A stretch of 64,000 nucleotides of DNA from Adenophora triphylla var. japonica. Lineage: Eukaryota > Streptophyta > Magnoliopsida > Asterales > Campanulaceae. Location of the stretch: the NCBI GenBank assembly GCA_022495995.1, contig JAFEMH010002605.1, positions 124,001 through 188,000 of the forward strand, in the 5' to 3' direction. The translations under genes were made by a program, and so were the position numbers. The notes under the pieces were generated by a model. The model was not told the origin of the DNA. It did no database searches and was given only the letters and a program-made list of their open reading frames with translations. Positions within the stretch are counted from its first letter, which is position 1; each line of letters opens with the position of its first letter. This document shows, in pieces, positions 22,291 through 35,536 of the stretch.

Positions 22291-24161
22291 TCAATACGTA
22301 CATCACATTCTTTCTTTTTTCTTTGCTACAGATTGGCTCTAACTTCCGCCTTTGCGGTTCAAGGTATGAACAGTTGCAATTTTTTCTTGATAGTCATGTT
22401 TTCCTCAGTGCAGGTATGTTGTGTCTGGGACAGTGGCGAATAGTTCTGTGTGTATGTAAATCTACATTTTTTGTGTCAGTCGGTAAGTAGTTGGGGGTTG
22501 GGGATGGAAATTTTTATTAGACACACCAAAGTACATTACCAAAAGAATCTCTAGCAAGCTCTTCATCTAGCATTTCTGGAGGCCTTTGAAAGGAGGGTTT
22601 TTCTATCTCAACCTTTTCTCAGTTACACCATGTTCAGTGTCTTTTTTGTCTCACTGCTTATTTCTTGAGCCGGTCCTTTACATTACTCTTGAAAACATCC
22701 AATGTTGGTCCATCTTGTAATAAATTGCACGAATACGTAATGAAGTGGACTCCTTTGGGCTTTGACTATGCCACTTCTTATCCTTGTACCCGGGGAAACC
22801 TACAAATCCATAAGGAAAACTCAAGCACCTTCTCCTCTAACTTTTTTTTTCACCATTTGTTTCTTGAAAATGATATACTTTCTTTATAACCAGTAAAAAG
22901 TTGAAATGTAATGGATTCAAATTCAAAAGATGAATCCTCATCAGCCTCGTCGTTGTTTTACCAGCCTCTTCGATGATAAAGTATACTCCTTTTTCTGGAT
23001 ATTCGATGTGACTTATTATTCTCTCAAACTTGAAATATCTTTCTAACTAAGTGGAATTATATTTTAGGAATAGTGATTCATTAGCACATAAGAACAAAAT
23101 GAACGGAGAAAGGACGAATAGAGAAATGATAATTTTAACAACCTGCAAAAATGATCTTGTTATTAAGCACATAAATAGAACTACTATCAACAGAGGAAGG
23201 GAAATAGAACTGTATGAGAAGCCTGCTCATTGCAACCATAAGAAAGGGCTTTACGTGGTTAATAAATTTGCACAATGCTGAAGCAAGTTTGTCAAGAAGA
23301 AAAGAAAGTATAATTTGACGAGGAAGATTAATGATCATTGAGACCACCAGAACCACTATGTTATGCTGAATTTGCTGTGTCTTCTGATCCCTCAAACATA
23401 CTATTGATGTATGTGTTCTTGATCGGGAATGGGATGTACCAGTTCGCTTTTTTGGCACTTGGAACTAACTTCGTCATTGGAGTTTTGTGCTATCATTGCT
23501 GATGTTTACCAAGTGATCATGCTGTACGGATCTTTGTACATGGTAATTTAATTGTTGGAGATGTAGCAACCATGGATATTTTTAGTCAGATTAGGCTTCC
23601 GTTGGACTCCCTAAAGATGCAAGTGTTGTTATGTACTTTATTAAAAAAGAATGGCTTTTATATGGTGTGGGATTTTTGTGGCATCTGTAGTTTCTGGAGA
23701 TCATGTTTTCATAGCCCACAAGCGTGTTGTGGGGGGGGGGGGTTGTATTACAAACTGTCATCACTACATTTTGATGTAGTACCTAATGATAACGATGGGG
23801 TGGGAAGGAATAGGTATTTCAATCTTGTGAATACCATATAGACTGTTAAAAGTTCTAAGAACAATAACCGGAAGTACCATATAGATTGTTAAAAGTTCTA
23901 AGAACACTAACCGAAAGAATGCTTGCTTTCAGTAATTTATGGTTTGTTCAACTAATATTTGTTTAAGAGCAAAAAATCATGTGGAAAATGACTAGAATGC
24001 ACGATATTCAGTATTTTTGTTGTTTTGCAGTACAATTTTGTTTGACTTAAGCTCAGCTCATGATTATTTCTTCCTGCAAGTGACTTTGCAGAATAACAAA
24101 TTAAGTATTGAGCTGGTATACCGCAATGGTGATTCAAGAGGTTAAGGACTCAGCAAATGGA

Positions 24162-24378
24162 ATGGACTGGAAAAATATTGGTGAGTCTGCCAATAACCAG
24201 CAGAGTGTTGGACCAACTGTCAAGAAACGGCTTCCAAAAAGGATCAGGCATGTTCCTGAAGACTATTTTCTTCCTAGAAGATCTATGCCATCTGCCATTG
24301 CATTTTATGAGGCATGGATTGTTGCTGGAGTTGGTGCTGGCATGCTGGCAGAAATATGGATTAACAAGAAGGTTAAAG
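24162..24378 (+). pseudogene. Host exon fragment captured by the Helitron
   Basis: The frame from ATG 24162 reads MDWKNIGES, then VGPTVKKRLPKRIRHVPEDY, then GVGAGMLAEIWINKKVK, ending exactly at a donor-like GGTAATAAC (24379). It looks like the first exon of a small conserved plant protein with a basic N-terminal half and one hydrophobic segment (AIAFYEAWIVAGVGAGML). I do not know its function. Downstream exons are absent; the following intron-like DNA carries a long TTA repeat. Its position inside the Helitron points to gene capture. Confidence 0.65.
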
Positions 24379-24410
24379 GTAATAACACCACTTTCAACAA
24401 ATATTTCACA

Positions 24411-24513
<103 letters not shown>

Positions 24514-26534
24514 TTTCCATCTCTTTTCATTGATGATTCCATATTACGGTTCATGTTAGCCGACCCAATTCATTTTGGTAAACATCAGCAATGATAGCAC
24601 AAAACTTAGTTAAATGTTCCCTTCAACATTAATCAATGATAATGATCAATCGAATATTAGAGAATCTATTTTAAAGTTTTATAAACTTTCCTAAAGTTTG
24701 AGAGCAGTCATCTTAAAAGGCACTTTTAATTTTCCCACTTATGTTAGAACTGAACTGAATTGGACTTCCATTTAAAGTATTCCAGCATTATTTTATTGCT
24801 TAGCACACAATGGAGCGTAGACCTGATTTGCACCATCACGTCTTCTCCAATATCAATAGCATGGTGAGGTCTTTTGGTTTAAATATATGCAATGTTCTTA
24901 ATGGTGAATGAAAACTGCATTTTGTCCCTTTTCAAATTTTGCCGAAGAGTTATCGAATTATCTTGATAATCCAACTATATCTGCTTGATGTAACCTTGAC
25001 CTGCATTGAGTTGTACAATTATCAGTAATTTTGATTAATTTTTATTTTCTTGGAAACAATTTTTTGGTGCATGGGCTCACAATGTTGAGAGATGACCCGA
25101 GAGATTCAAAGTTGAAACTTGAGAGGCTCCCAACTGGCTTATTAAATTACAAAATATAACTATAAAAAGTCTCTCAACTACCTTTAAAATTATTTTTCTT
25201 GTATTAACTTTCTTTGTTGTATAAATTTTTTGTGAAAGTATTATGTCGTGGGTCAATCACCGACTCAGTTTGCCATTTAAGTTTCAGAGAGAAGACATGT
25301 TCCATTGATTGTATTATATGCAATGACAATCAACAAAAGTCGGGGTCAATCACCGACTCATGTTGGTTTGTTTCTAAAAAGGCCAATGTTCAGCCATCAA
25401 TTGTATATTGCTCTGTTGAGGGTAACTACTCGTGATAGGTTAAAGATATTAGTATGTGATGAAGATGGAAAGACTGTGGATGAAACAACAAATGTTATTT
25501 ACAAATAAAATTTTCAAAATTTGTAGTTGTTATTGTTAATTTCATTATGAATATTTTTAATGACATTTTTAGCAACTTTTTTTATTTAGTTTTCGTTATT
25601 TCTCACAGTTTGTTAGTCGTGCGTTTAACGCACGGGTGTTATACTAGTTATAGTTAAAAGGTTACAAGACAGTTATATGTCTCTTTTGAACAGAACTGTC
25701 ACATTGTTCTTGTTCTCTGCATTCATGTTGGTTTAGTTTTGAATCATAATGGGACTGTTAAAGATTCAAATTTCTGCAGCAACAATTGTGATTTTTTGGA
25801 AGAGACATCATTGCGTTATAAATAAGTCTTGTCTAAACCTTTGAGGATCAATTGAATTCTCTCTGCAACAATTCTTCTTGATCTCTTTACAAATACTTTT
25901 TCTCTTCTACCAATACACTAAAGATTGTAATTGGCCAAATATAATCTATAGTTCATTCAAAGATCATTTGAAGGCTTGATTACATACTCAAGGTACAAGG
26001 GCGTTTTCAGGAGTGCAAACTGCAGGCGCCATACTGTGAAAAACAGGGCTCCATTGTATCCTATAGGCTAATTCGCAGCACCCTTTTGCACCGGATAGAG
26101 GGCGAATTTCGTCTTAAGGAAAGCGTATCACTTACGTGCCTTGGAAGCAAGTGTGCAAATTAAGAATCTGCAAGTAATAATCTTCCAGCTAGTGTGCAGA
26201 AAGTGTGGAGCAATCATTCAGCAAAAGTGCAACAAACGTCCAGAAAGTGTCCACCAAAGTATGTAGTAATTGTGCAACAAGTGTCCAACAAGTGAATAGA
26301 TCGTTTGCACTGAGTTTACAGATCAAGGTTTCAGCAAGTTTAAAAATCATTTACAGCAGATTTAAAGCAAGTCTATTGCTGAACAAGACTCGCCAAGCAG
26401 CAAAAATTACATCAGCAGTGCACTAATCTCGCAAATTGGTTGTAAGGAGTTTCGTGATCAGGACTTTGGAAATTGCAAACTAGATCAAAAGGATATTAAA
26501 GCTTTCAGTCTCAACAATCTTAAGACAAAATTAT

Positions 26535-27680
26535 ATGGCTAAAACTCTGCAAGCTTTGATAACTGAATTTGTCAAACTTGACAAGTTTGATGGAGGAAAT
26601 TTTAGGCGATGGCAGAAGAAACTTCGTTTCCTGCTCTTATCCCTATGTGTTGATTATGTACTAAGTGTTCCGAAGCCGAGTGAAAATGATGATGAGACTC
26701 CAGCACAAATTAGGAAGAGAATCAAATGGGTCAAGGATGATGAAATCTGCAAAGGGCATATTCTGAATGCACTCTTCGACAACTTGTTCGATGTGTACCA
26801 AAACGTAGAGACCGCGAAAGAATTATGGGAGACTCTCAATAATTGCTACTTGACCGAGGATGCTACAAGTAAGAAATCTCTGGCCTCTCATTTTATGAAT
26901 TATAAAATGGTAGATGGTAGGCCCGTCTCTATTCAATTTGATGAAATTCAATGCATTCTTGGCCAAATGAAATTGCTTAATATGAATATGGATGAATGTA
27001 TAAATGTCTCATGCATAATTGATAAGCTTCCTCTGTCATGGAAAGATGTTAAGAGAAATCTTAAGCACAAAAATCAAGAGTTAACCCTTAAAAGATTTAG
27101 GAACCCATCTTCAAATTGAAGAAGGGTTGCGAGATAAAAACGACTCGCATGAAGGGCAATCATCTAAATGCACATGACGGAAGAAATGAATACCCACAAA
27201 ACTGGACAGAATGATGAGAAGAAATCAAGGCAAAATGATGGCAAGCAACCGGGTAATAACAAGAGAAAATGGGAGCAAGGAGAATCTTCCAAAAACCTTA
27301 ATCCAAGCAAGAAAAAGAAGGGTTCCTGCTATAACTGCGGAAAACCTGGGCACTTCAAAAGAGAGTGTCGGTTTCTCAAAAAGAGGAATGGGAACAAAGA
27401 CAAAGATAAATTTTTTGCGATGATCTATGAAGAAAACATGCTGCAGAATGACAATGCTTGGTGGATTGATTCCGGTTCAACAAGACATGAGTGCAATGGC
27501 AAAAGCATGTTCTCCGACTATGTTGAAGCCACTGCTGGAAATTGCATGTACATGGGGAACTCCTCTACCGCTGTTGTCAAAGGGAAAGGAACAGTGAACC
27601 TTGAGTTTACTTTGGGCAAGATTTTGACTTTTACCGATGTCTATCATGTTCCTAAATTAGGAAAAATCTTGTGTCTATAA
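26535..27680 (+). pseudogene. gag: gag and protease region of copia A
   Basis: The gag starts MAKTLQALITEFVKLDKFDG with a copia-type core (FRRWQKKLRFLL, CKGHILNALFDNLFDVY, AKELWETLNNCYL). The frame stops near 27119 and continues after a shift with the zinc knuckle CYNCGKPGHFKRECR (about 27330) and the protease motif WWIDSGSTRHECNG (about 27460). The frame ends again at 27680, so the polyprotein is broken. Confidence 0.85.
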
Positions 27681-28351
27681 GCCTGCTTAATAAGCATGAC
27701 TTTAAGCTTGTATTTGATGATAATAAGATTATTGTGTACAAGGGTGGTGTATTTATTGGTAAAGGTTATGTGTATGAGGGAATGTACAAACTCAGTATCA
27801 ATGAAATATCTATTAATTTTGTTTATATCGTTGACTCCCTTTCTTTATAGCATAGTAGATTAGGCCATGTGAATAATAGAAAAATGCATAAGATGATCAA
27901 TCATGATATCATTCCTAAATGTGATAATAATATGTTTGATAAATGTGATATTTGTGCACACACTAAAATTACAAGAACCCCATTCCCAAAGATGAAGTTT
28001 TTGAAAAATTTATGGTATAGAAGACCGAAGTAGAAAATTTTTGTGACGCACACATTAAAATAATTAGGTCTGATAGAGGAGGAGAATATCACTTTCCTGC
28101 CTATTGTGAATCTGTAGGAATTATTCATGATACTAGTATAGCATATACTACTCAACAAAATAGAATTGTTGAAAGGAAAAATAGAACATTAAAAGAAATG
28201 GTGAATGCTATGCTTTTTCATTCAGGTCTTAATGATAGTTTTTGGGGTGAATCTCTATTAACTGCTTGTCACATTCTCAATAGGGTACCTCATAAAAAAA
28301 TTAATGTCACTCCCTATGAGTTGTGAAAGAAAAGAAAGCCTAATCTAGGAT
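27681..28351 (+). pseudogene. Integrase part of copia A, interrupted by copia B
   Basis: In broken frames one can read the zinc-binding start HSRLGHVNNRKMHK with CDICAHTK, then IRSDRGGEYHFPAYCESVG (about 28070) and ERKNRTLKEMVNAML. The usual Gly between Asn/Asp and the acidic stretch is kept. Several stops are present. At 28356 the copia B element begins, and the interrupted reading (..PNLGYL / KVWGYRAIV..) resumes at 33060. Confidence 0.8.
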
Positions 28352-28356
28352 ATCTA

Positions 28357-28589
28357 TAAAGAGAGTTTGGCAAAAGATGAATTTTTATTATGAGAATTAC
28401 ATCATATATATATTACAAAGAATGAATTTAAATAACCCTAAAGATATGTACGATTACAAAAATCAAGGAAGAGATTTACATTGATAATTATAGCTAGGAT
28501 TAAATAAAGAAACATGATAAATACAATATATTCACACATGCTGATGTTGAGCCGTGAGAGGAGGAGGAGGATTGTGAGAATCCTTAATA
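28357..28589 (-). repeat. 3' LTR of copia B
   Basis: It is 233 bp and identical by eye to 32827-33059. Purine-rich TTGAGGGAGCG (minus strand, just above 28589) is in polypurine-tract position. Confidence 0.93.
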
Positions 28590-31500
28590 CGCTCCCTCAA
28601 GATGGACGGTCTTTGAGTGAGGCCAATCTTGGAAATAAGAGAAACAAACCGAGCCCGCGAGAGTGGTTTAGTAAGTGCGTCGGCAAGTTGGTCATTGTCG
28701 GAGATATGTTGAACACGAAGGTTGCCGAGTTGAACTTGCTCACGAACAAAGTGGAAAGCGAGAGCCAAGTGTTTCATGCGGGAGTGGAAGACGGGGTTGG
28801 CGGAGTAAGTTGTAGCGCCAAGATTATCACAAAACACGACTGGTGTTGCAGTAGAGAGGATGCCGAGTTCAGCCAAGAGATTGTTAACCCAAAGTAACTC
28901 GGCAGTGGTGGCAGCAACTTAACGGAACTCAGCTTTCGTTGATGAGCGAGCTATGGCACGCTGCTTTTTGGAAGACCAAGTGATTGGGTTACGTCCGAGA
29001 TAGAGAATGAAGCCTGTGGTGGAGAGGAAATCATCTTTGTCCCCTGCCCAATCGGCATCGCAATAAGCGTGAAGAATGGGTGGAGACTCTTTGAACAATT
29101 GAATGCCCATGTGAAGTGTTCCATGAAGATAACGTAGTAATCTTTTTAGAGCTGACCAATGAGACTCTTGAGGGTGATGAAGAAATTGAGCAAGTTTGTT
29201 AACCGAGAAGGCGATGTCGGGTCGTGTGAGAGAGAGGTATTGGAGGCTGCCAAGGATGGCACGGTATTCAGAGGGGTTGAAGATGGGAGTTCGGGGGTGA
29301 GCTGAGAGAGGAGGGTAGGTAGACATCGGTGTAGATGATGGCTTGGAGTTGTCCATGTGGTGGCGAGCAAGGAGATCAGTGATGTACTTGGATTGGGATA
29401 GAAGTATACCATGGGAGTTGGGTGTTATTTCGACACCAAGGAAGTAAGATAAGGGGCCAAGGTCTTTTAGAGAGAATCTAGAGGCAAGACTGGAAACAAA
29501 TGAGTCGAGAAAGGAGGTGGAGGGGCCCGTAATGACAATGTCATCAACGTAGACAAGAAGAAGGAGATGATGAGAATGTTTGTGATAGGTGAAAAGAGAA
29601 GGATCAGAAAGTGAGGGTTTAAAGCCATAGGAGACGAGGAATTGTTTGAGGGCGGTGTACCAAGCACGTGGTGCTTGTTTGAGGCCATATATTGCTTTGG
29701 AGAGTCGACACACATGAGAGGGTTTTGTGGGATCTTGAAACCCAGGGGGTTGTGACATGTAAACGGTTTCAGAGAGACGACCTTGTAGGAAGGCGTTGTT
29801 GATGTCAAGTTGGCGAAGAGGCCATCCTTGAGTGATAGCAAGGGAGAGGATAAGACGGATAGTGACGGGTTTTACAACGGGACTGAAGGTTTCGGAAAAA
29901 TCAAGGCCGGGTCTTTGGTGGAAGCCTTTAGCGACAAGGCGGGCTTTATATTTGTGGATAGTGTTATCGGGATTATATTTGATATGGAACACCCATTTGC
30001 AGCCAACAATGTTTGGTGCTTCGTGGGAAGGAGCAAGAGACCAAGTTTCATTACGCATGAGGGCACTATACTCTTCACACATGGCTTCGTACCAATGAGG
30101 AATGGATAGGGCCTGTTTGGTGGTGGTGGGAAGGGAGGAAGAAGAAGAGAAGGTGGAGAGGTTGGCATACTTGGGATTGGGTTTGCGTATACCATGAGAG
30201 AGGCGGGTGGCAATGGTGTGTGTGGGCTGAGGTGGGTTTGGAGTGGCGGAAGGAGGTTCAGTTGGGTTAGTGGGGAAGCTGATGTTTGTTTGTGAAGGGA
30301 GGGGAGGGGTTTGGTCGGCAGGAGGGGTGGAAGCAGGGGCTGGAGTGGGCGGGGGATGGGTAATGGGTGAATTAGGTGGCTGTGGGATTGTGGATGATTG
30401 GGAAGTGAGGTTGGGTTGGGGCGGTGTAGTAGGTTGGATAATGGGAATGGATATTGCACACCATTCTGATGAAGAGATGGTTTGGGAAACAGTGGGTTGT
30501 GTGGTGAGCGCTTTGTAGGGGAACTCGGTTTCTATGAATTTAACATGACGGGATGTAAATATTTTGTGAGTTGTGGGATCGAGACAGTGGTAAGCACTTT
30601 GAGTGGGTGAATAGCCAACAAAAATACATGGGGTTGATTTTGGGGCTAATTTGTGTGGTGTGTATGGTTTTAGCCAAGGGTAGCAAAGACACCCAAAGCT
30701 TCTTAGTTTGGTGTAGTTTGGAGGCGATTTGAAGAGACGGATATAAGGTGAGTCATTATTGAGAGTGGGGGTTGGTAATCTGTTGATGAGATAGGCGGCG
30801 GTTGTGAGGGCATGCGACCAAAAGTTGAGGGGGAGGTTCGCATGTGAGAGAAGAGAGAGAGCGGTTTCAACAAGATGGCGATGGCGCCTTTCGGCGAAGC
30901 CATTGTGTTCGGGAGTATGTGGAGGGGTTTTAAGGTGAGTGACTCCATTTTGTAGAAGGGAAGGAGTAAGTTTGAGATATTCGCCACCATTATCGGAGAA
31001 GAGTTGTATAATGGGACGGGAAAAGTATTTTTCGACAAGTGCCTTGAACCGATTGAAGGTGGCAAATGTATCGGATTTGATTTTCAAGGGATAGAGCCAA
31101 GTATATTTAGTGAAATGATCTACGAAAATGACATAGTATTTGTAGTTATCGTAGGAGTATAGAGGAGATGTCCAAACATCGGAAAATATTAATTCTAGAG
31201 AAGCAGTAGTTCGAAGAGTAGAAGTAGAGAAAGAGAGTTTGTGGCTTTTATTAATATTGCAAGGATTACAAGGATGAAAGGAGCTAACAGGAATACGTAA
31301 AGAGAAGTGTTTGCTTAAATAAGAAATAATAGGGGGGGAGGGGTGCCCTAGTCTTTGGTGCCACGAGTTGAGAGATGTTGTTGTGCTTGGATGAGCTTGA
31401 GGAGAGTGAGGATTCCAGAGGTAGATTCCACGATCAATTGTTCCGTGGAGGAGGATGCGGTGTGTCGAGATTTCCTTGATAAGAAAAGAAGAATGAGAAA

Positions 31501-32749
31501 ATTCAATGAGTGCATTGTTATCTTTACAAAACTGAGAGACGGAAAGAATGTTTCGAGTGATAGACGGGACATGTAGAACATTATTGAAACGAATAGTAAA
31601 GTGAGGAGTAGGAATAGAGAAGCTACCAATGTTAGCGATAGGAAGCGCTGAGCCGTCTCCGATGATGACTTCATCATTACCATCATAGGGATGATGAAGA
31701 GAGAGGGTGGAGAGATCATTTGTTAGATGGTGTGTCGCACCACTGTCTAATAGCCATGGGTTCGGGCAAGGAGAGGGAGATGCTGAGGCGGTGTGGGATT
31801 GAGGATGGTTGTGAGTGGTGCGGCTTGGGCGGTTGGAAGATGGGGGAGGAGGGAAGACAACGCTGGGATAATCACGTTTGAATTGTCGGCATTGAGAGAT
31901 TACATGCCCAACATAGCGACAGTATTGGCACTTGCCCTTAAAGGGCTGGGAAGATGAAGGGCGGGTTGAGGGAGGGGTTAGAAGAATGGGATGGTTTGTG
32001 TTAGGTGGTGAGTAGCGAGATGGGTTGTGGTGCGGCAGAGAGGGGGTGTGATGGGCAATGTGAGCGGAAATGGGGAAGGTGGATGGTGTGGGTTGTTGTT
32101 TGAGGGAAAGCTCATGGTGAATTAACTTTTCATGGAGGGCTTCGAAGGTTATGGGGTTGTCTCTAGCACGGATGGAGTCAATTATGGGCTTGTAGGATTC
32201 GTAATCCAAGCCTTTAAGGACCTTGGCAATGACATCCTCCGAGTCCATTGGTTTGCCTAGAATGGCTAACTTATCGGTGCAGGATTTTATGGACTGCATA
32301 TAATCGGTAATGGAGAGGGAGGATTTGGTAATCGAGTCAAGGTGATCTTTGAGTTGTAGGATGTGACCACGCGAAGGATTTGCGTAGGTCGTTTTGAGAA
32401 TGTCCCAAGCTTGGCTAGAGGTGGTGGCTTGGTAAACAAGTGGGGCAACAGAGGTGTCGAGGGTTCCTAAGAGGGCACTAAGAATGAGGCGATCTTGCCT
32501 ATTCCAAGTGGTAGAGGCTGGGTTGGTGGTGTCCTTGCCGTCGACTTTTGTGGTGGCAGGAGGAGGTGGGTGTGAGCCATCTACAAACTTGAGAAGGTCC
32601 AAGCCAAAAAGAAGAGAGGTTACTTGCGAAGACCAGCAGAGGTAGGTGAGGGGTGTTAGGGTTTTGCATTGAGATAGGTTCACTAAGATGATGGGGTGAT
32701 TTGGTTCGGCTAAGTTGGGGATAGTGGTGGATGAAGATTGGTTAGCCAT
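28532..32749 (-). pseudogene. gag-pol polyprotein of copia B (one premature stop)
   Basis: A frame of 1276 codons runs from ATG 32749 to a TAA at 28921-28919. Order: gag (residues 1-250), zinc knuckle CQYCRYVGHVISQC (about 275), protease WLLDSGATHHL (about 331), integrase WHQRLGHPSPP with CNPCN (about 470), SDNGGEYLKL and EHNGFAERRHR, RT with KARLVAKGFHQRPGLDF and YVDDIVITG (about 1066), RNase H with YCDADWAGDKDD (about 1230). The TAA falls at SSTKAEFR, inside RNase H. The same frame then continues with TTAELLWVNNLLAELGILS and DQLADALTKPL to 28532. So a single nonsense codon truncates RNase H; otherwise the coding region is complete. The gag resembles the Ale/Retrofit type, but the lineage is tentative. 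Confidence 0.93.
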
Positions 32750-32826
32750 GGGAGGAGAAGGGTGGGCGGCAGCAGCAGCACAGGGAAGTTTTAGGTTTTG
32801 AAGGGATCACAATAGCTCTGATACCA

Positions 32827-33059
32827 TAAAGAGAGTTTGGCAAAAGATGAATTTTTATTATGAGAATTACATCATATATATATTACAAAGAATGAATTTA
32901 AATAACCCTAAAGATATGTACGATTACAAAAATCAAGGAAGAGATTTACATTGATAATTATAGCTAGGATTAAATAAAGAAACATGATAAATACAATATA
33001 TTCACACATGCTGATGTTGAGCCGTGAGAGGAGGAGGAGGATTGTGAGAATCCTTAATA
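32827..33059 (-). repeat. 5' LTR of copia B
   Basis: It is 233 bp, with the primer-binding site adjacent at 32815-32826 on its inner side. ATCTA follows at 33060-33064. Confidence 0.93.
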
Positions 33060-33064
33060 ATCTA

Positions 33065-34985
33065 AAGGTTTGGGGTTATAGAGCAATAGTAAGGTTACCA
33101 ACACCAAAAATAAAGAAATTGGGTGCCAAATCGGTTGAGTGCATATTCTTAGGATATGCAGAACATAGCAAGGGATATAGGTTTATGGTTATTGAGCCAA
33201 ATGAATCAATTGGAATAAATAATGTCATTGAGTCTAGAGATGCTATCTTCTATGAAGAAAGATTCAAAACAATTCATAGATACAATGATGACAATGAAAA
33301 GATGATTGAATCTTTCAATAAAAATAAACATATAGACCCTCCAGAAACTGAACCAAGGAGATGTAAGGGAATAAGAATGGAAAAGTCATTTGGACCAGAT
33401 TTTATTATTTATTTGGTGGAAGGTGATAGAAATTTATAGTGCTTCCAACTCTCAATATCACCAAGTATTGAGGCTGATCCTCAAACATTTGAGGAAGCTA
33501 TGAAATCACAAGATGCCACATTTTGGAAAGAAGCCAATAATGATGAAATGGATTCTACAATAGGCAATAATGCATGGGTTCTTGTCGACTTGCCACCTAG
33601 TTCAAAACCAATTGGTTGTAAATGGATCTTCAAAAAGAAAATGAAGGTTGATGGCACCATTGATAAATTTAAAGCTAGATTAGTTGCTAAAGGCTTCACT
33701 CAAAAGGGAGGGATAGATTACTTTGATACTTATGCTCTTGTTGCTCGCAATCCACTACTTGTATTCTTCTTGCTTTAGCTTCTATTTATGATTTTGTTAT
33801 TCATCAAATGTACGTAAAAACTGCATTTCTTAATGGAGTCTTAAATGAATAGATATATATTGAACAACCTGAAGGTCTGGTCATAAAAGAAAAGTGTGCA
33901 AACTTATAAAATCATTATATGACCTTAAACAAGCTCCAAAACAGTGGCATGAAAATTTTGATGAAATAGTTGTCTCTGATGGCTTTAGAATTCATGAATC
34001 TGACAAATGTGTTTATAGCAAATTTTCTAATCATAGAGGTGTGATTATTTGCTTATATGTTGATGATATGCTTATTTTTGGAACCGATGAAGAAATAATT
34101 ATACAAACAAAATTATTTTTGTCATCCAAATTTGATATGAAAGATATGGGGGTTGTTGATATGATATTAGGGATAAGGATTACTAGAAATGAAAATGGGT
34201 TGATGCTTTCTCAATCTCATTATATTGAGAAAATATTGAAGAAATTCAACAATTATTAAAGTAGTTCTGTAAGTACCTCATATGATTCAAATATTAAATT
34301 ATACAAAAACACTGGTACAACTGTCAGTCAGCTTGAGTATGCCAGGGCAATCAGATGTCTTATGTATGCCATGACTAGTACCAGACCTGACATTGGATTT
34401 GCAGTGGGAAGACTTAGTAGATATACTAGTAATCCAAGTCATATACATTGGAATGATATATATCATGTCTTTAAATATTTAAAAGGGACAATAGATTATG
34501 GCATATACTTTACAGGTTTTCCTTGCTAGTTGGATAACTGAGAGGGATGATCATACCTCCACAATTGGCTGGATATTTACACTTGGTGGGGGTGCCATCT
34601 CGTGGGGTTCTAAGAAGCAAACATGTATAACAGACTTGACAATGGCATCGGAATTTGTAGCTTTGGCTTCATGTAACAAAGAAGCAGAATGGTTACAAAA
34701 TTTGCTAATTGAGATGCCTACATGGCCAAAGCCTATACCACCAGTATCTATACACTATGATAGTCAAGCGACTCTATCTAGAGCTTATAGTCAAGTGTAT
34801 AATGGAAAATTCAGACATATTGGATTAAGACGTAATTATGTGAGACAGTTGATCAGATCACAGATGAGGTGATAACAATAGAATTTGTAAAGTCTTGCCA
34901 AAACTTGGCAGATCTTTTAACTAAAGGACTTCCAAGGGAAGTGGTCAAGAAAACCACAAAGGGGATGAGACTCAAGCCCATTAAT
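33065..34985 (+). pseudogene. Reverse transcriptase and RNase H of copia A (resumed)
   Basis: The coding sequence interrupted at 28356 resumes with KVWGYRAIVRLPTPKIKKLG. RT motifs follow: CKWIFKKKMKVDGTIDKFKA (about 33620), then in another frame LIKSLYDLKQAPKQWHENFD (about 33900) and CLYVDDMLIFGTDEE (about 34050). RNase H shows TSTIGWIFTLGGGAISWGS and SIHYDSQATLS (34555-34775). Stops and frameshifts at about 33439, 33778, 33850, 34259 and 34870 show long decay. Confidence 0.85.
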
Positions 34986-35536
34986 ACAAATCACCAATGA
35001 TAGAAACTCAACTCAATTCTTGATAAATCAGGTTTATGGGTTTAATGAGCAAAGTATACCATATATAGTGGTTGAAGCTCTACACTTTTATCCATCCCCA
35101 GGTACGTAGAGTTTGGCACCCGTAATAAGAAAGAAAAGGTTGAGTAAAAACTCTTAATAGACTTAATAGTGTTTATGTTACGGGGACACTAAGGTAAGTC
35201 TACTTATACGAGTGTCGGAGGTGGTGCCGCCTTCTATGAGCTTAAGGGTTTGGCTCTAGAGCACTCATGAAAAGGATACAGACGCAAGCCCAATCCACAC
35301 GTCAGCCTTCATAATTCCTTGTGTATGTTAGAATCTTGTGCGTGACTATGTATCCGTCTAATCATATTGGGAGTTGGTTCAAATAAATAAGTCTACCATT
35401 CTACCAGGTTAGCCTTGATATATTTTCACAAGATAATGGTTCAAGTCGAGAGACACCATCATCTATGCACAAGGTTCTCAAGCATTGTCAAGATCATTTT
35501 GTTATGTTTCTTTTAATTTTGAAAATGGTGGGGGAT

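Larger units (their letters stand above)
28357..33059 (-). mobile_element. Young Ty1/copia retrotransposon B (minus strand), TA...TA termini
   Basis: The two 233-bp LTRs (28357-28589 and 32827-33059) appear base-for-base identical. The target duplication ATCTA lies at 28352-28356 and 33060-33064. Read on the minus strand, each LTR starts TATTAAGG and ends CTCTTTA, a non-canonical TA...TA pair instead of TG...CA. The initiator-Met-type primer site TGGTATCAGAGC (plus strand GCTCTGATACCA, 32815-32826) abuts the 5' LTR. Inside is an almost intact 1276-codon gag-pol frame. The element is nested in copia A and is the youngest complete element here. Confidence 0.95.

Noticed and set aside
29146..32645. 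Several frames on both strands inside copia B
   Set aside because: They overlap the 1276-codon gag-pol in other frames and show no independent features.
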